Source of the DNA: an uncultured Rhodocyclaceae bacterium
GTDB taxonomy: Bacteria; Pseudomonadota; Gammaproteobacteria; Burkholderiales; Rhodocyclaceae
NCBI GenBank assembly: GCA_907163075.1
Contig: CAJQTY010000003.1
Location: 362,637 to 426,636, forward strand
Length of the DNA stretch: 64,000 nt
Direction: 5' to 3'
The first letter of the stretch is position 1. Each line of letters starts with the position of its first letter. This document shows, one piece after another, positions 63,872 through 64,000 of the stretch. The notes under the pieces are model-generated. The model was given only the letters and a program-made list of their open reading frames with translations, searched no databases and was not told the origin of the DNA. Both the position numbers and the translations under genes were made by a program.

Positions 63872-64000
63872 TTACTTCTGCCGATGCTGGTTATTCGCGT
63901 CCAGCATGGCGTTGATGCGGGCTTTGTGAGCCACACCAGTGGGGCCGCCGTTCGCCTGAACTTCGCGGGCGTCCAGATGATCGTTGATCAGCTTGGTCTT
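63872..64000 (-). CDS. Partial gene at the window edge
   Basis: The last 42 codons of a minus-strand gene enter from the right edge. They read LINDHLDAREVQANGGPTG near the start and end at MLDANNQHRQK with a TAA stop at 63872-63874. Stop and next start are 24 bases apart, with AAAGGAACC before the coiled-coil gene's ATG. This is too short to identify. Confidence 0.55.
   Translation of the reverse strand, partial: KTKLINDHLDAREVQANGGPTGVAHKARINAMLDANNQHRQK

Noticed and set aside
1-64000. CRISPR array, tRNA or rRNA genes
   Set aside because: No regularly spaced direct repeats and no cloverleaf or ribosomal RNA sequence were recognised on either strand.

Overview
The window looks like chromosome of a GC-rich betaproteobacterium, most likely a member of the Rhodocyclales (Accumulibacter, Propionivibrio, Dechloromonas or Azonexus type). 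This is inferred from gene content, not from a marker tree. The supporting content is two-subunit glycyl-tRNA synthetase, a 7Fe ferredoxin, AceK, a PEP-CTERM-tagged secreted esterase, and a DUF2760 plus double-Hsp70 cassette. No rRNA, tRNA or CRISPR array was seen. Most large plus-strand frames lying over minus-strand genes are GC-rich shadows.

Layout. 1-6.7 kb (minus): a frameshifted PknK-like multidomain protein with a degenerate kinase domain, an AddB-like PD-(D/E)XK nuclease and ferredoxin fdxA. 6.9-9.4 kb (plus): a small beta-sandwich protein, trxA and rho. 9.5-9.8 kb: a transposase remnant. 10.0-15.4 kb: DUF2760 and two unusual Hsp70 proteins. 15.6-16.7 kb: PEP-CTERM GDSL esterase. 17.2-19.0 kb: aceK. 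19.0-22.1 kb: a decayed class I aldolase, then an IS630-like element, an IS701-like element and a MITE stacked at one CTAG site. 22.2-26.6 kb: an EamA transporter, a LysR fragment, a maltokinase carrying a residual TreS tail, and an aldo/keto reductase.

26.6-34.4 kb: a sugar or sugar-acid catabolic operon (SDR dehydrogenase, SMP-30 lactonase, CUT2 ABC transporter, Ldh-type oxidoreductase) with a divergent IclR regulator. 34.6-38.5 kb: sulfate uptake operon sbp-cysT-cysW-cysA. 39.0-42.0 kb: a DUF3482 GTPase with a DUF2868 membrane partner. 42.3-43.6 kb: a lower-GC island holding a TIR-like (PF10137-type) protein with an N-terminal deoxyribosyltransferase-like domain, the best defence candidate in the window. 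43.6-47.7 kb: a divergent photolyase/lipocalin/DUF2256 versus SDR/DUF3429/membrane-protein cluster that looks like a light or oxidative-stress regulon. 48.0-51.2 kb: LacI-controlled shikimate dehydrogenase-like and YqhD-like dehydrogenase genes. 51.4-52.6 kb: a low-GC membrane protein between transposase fragments. 52.8-55.6 kb: an unknown gene, DUF2189 and a second EamA transporter. 55.9-60.9 kb: glyQ-glyS-gmhB-plsC-ygjP operon. 60.9-64.0 kb: start of a phage-like or integrative element.

Two families of short palindromic MITE-like repeats are scattered over the window. Four genes carry a frameshift at or beside a homopolymer run: the PknK-like gene, both IS transposases and the photolyase. 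These may be sequencing errors, slippage sites or real decay.
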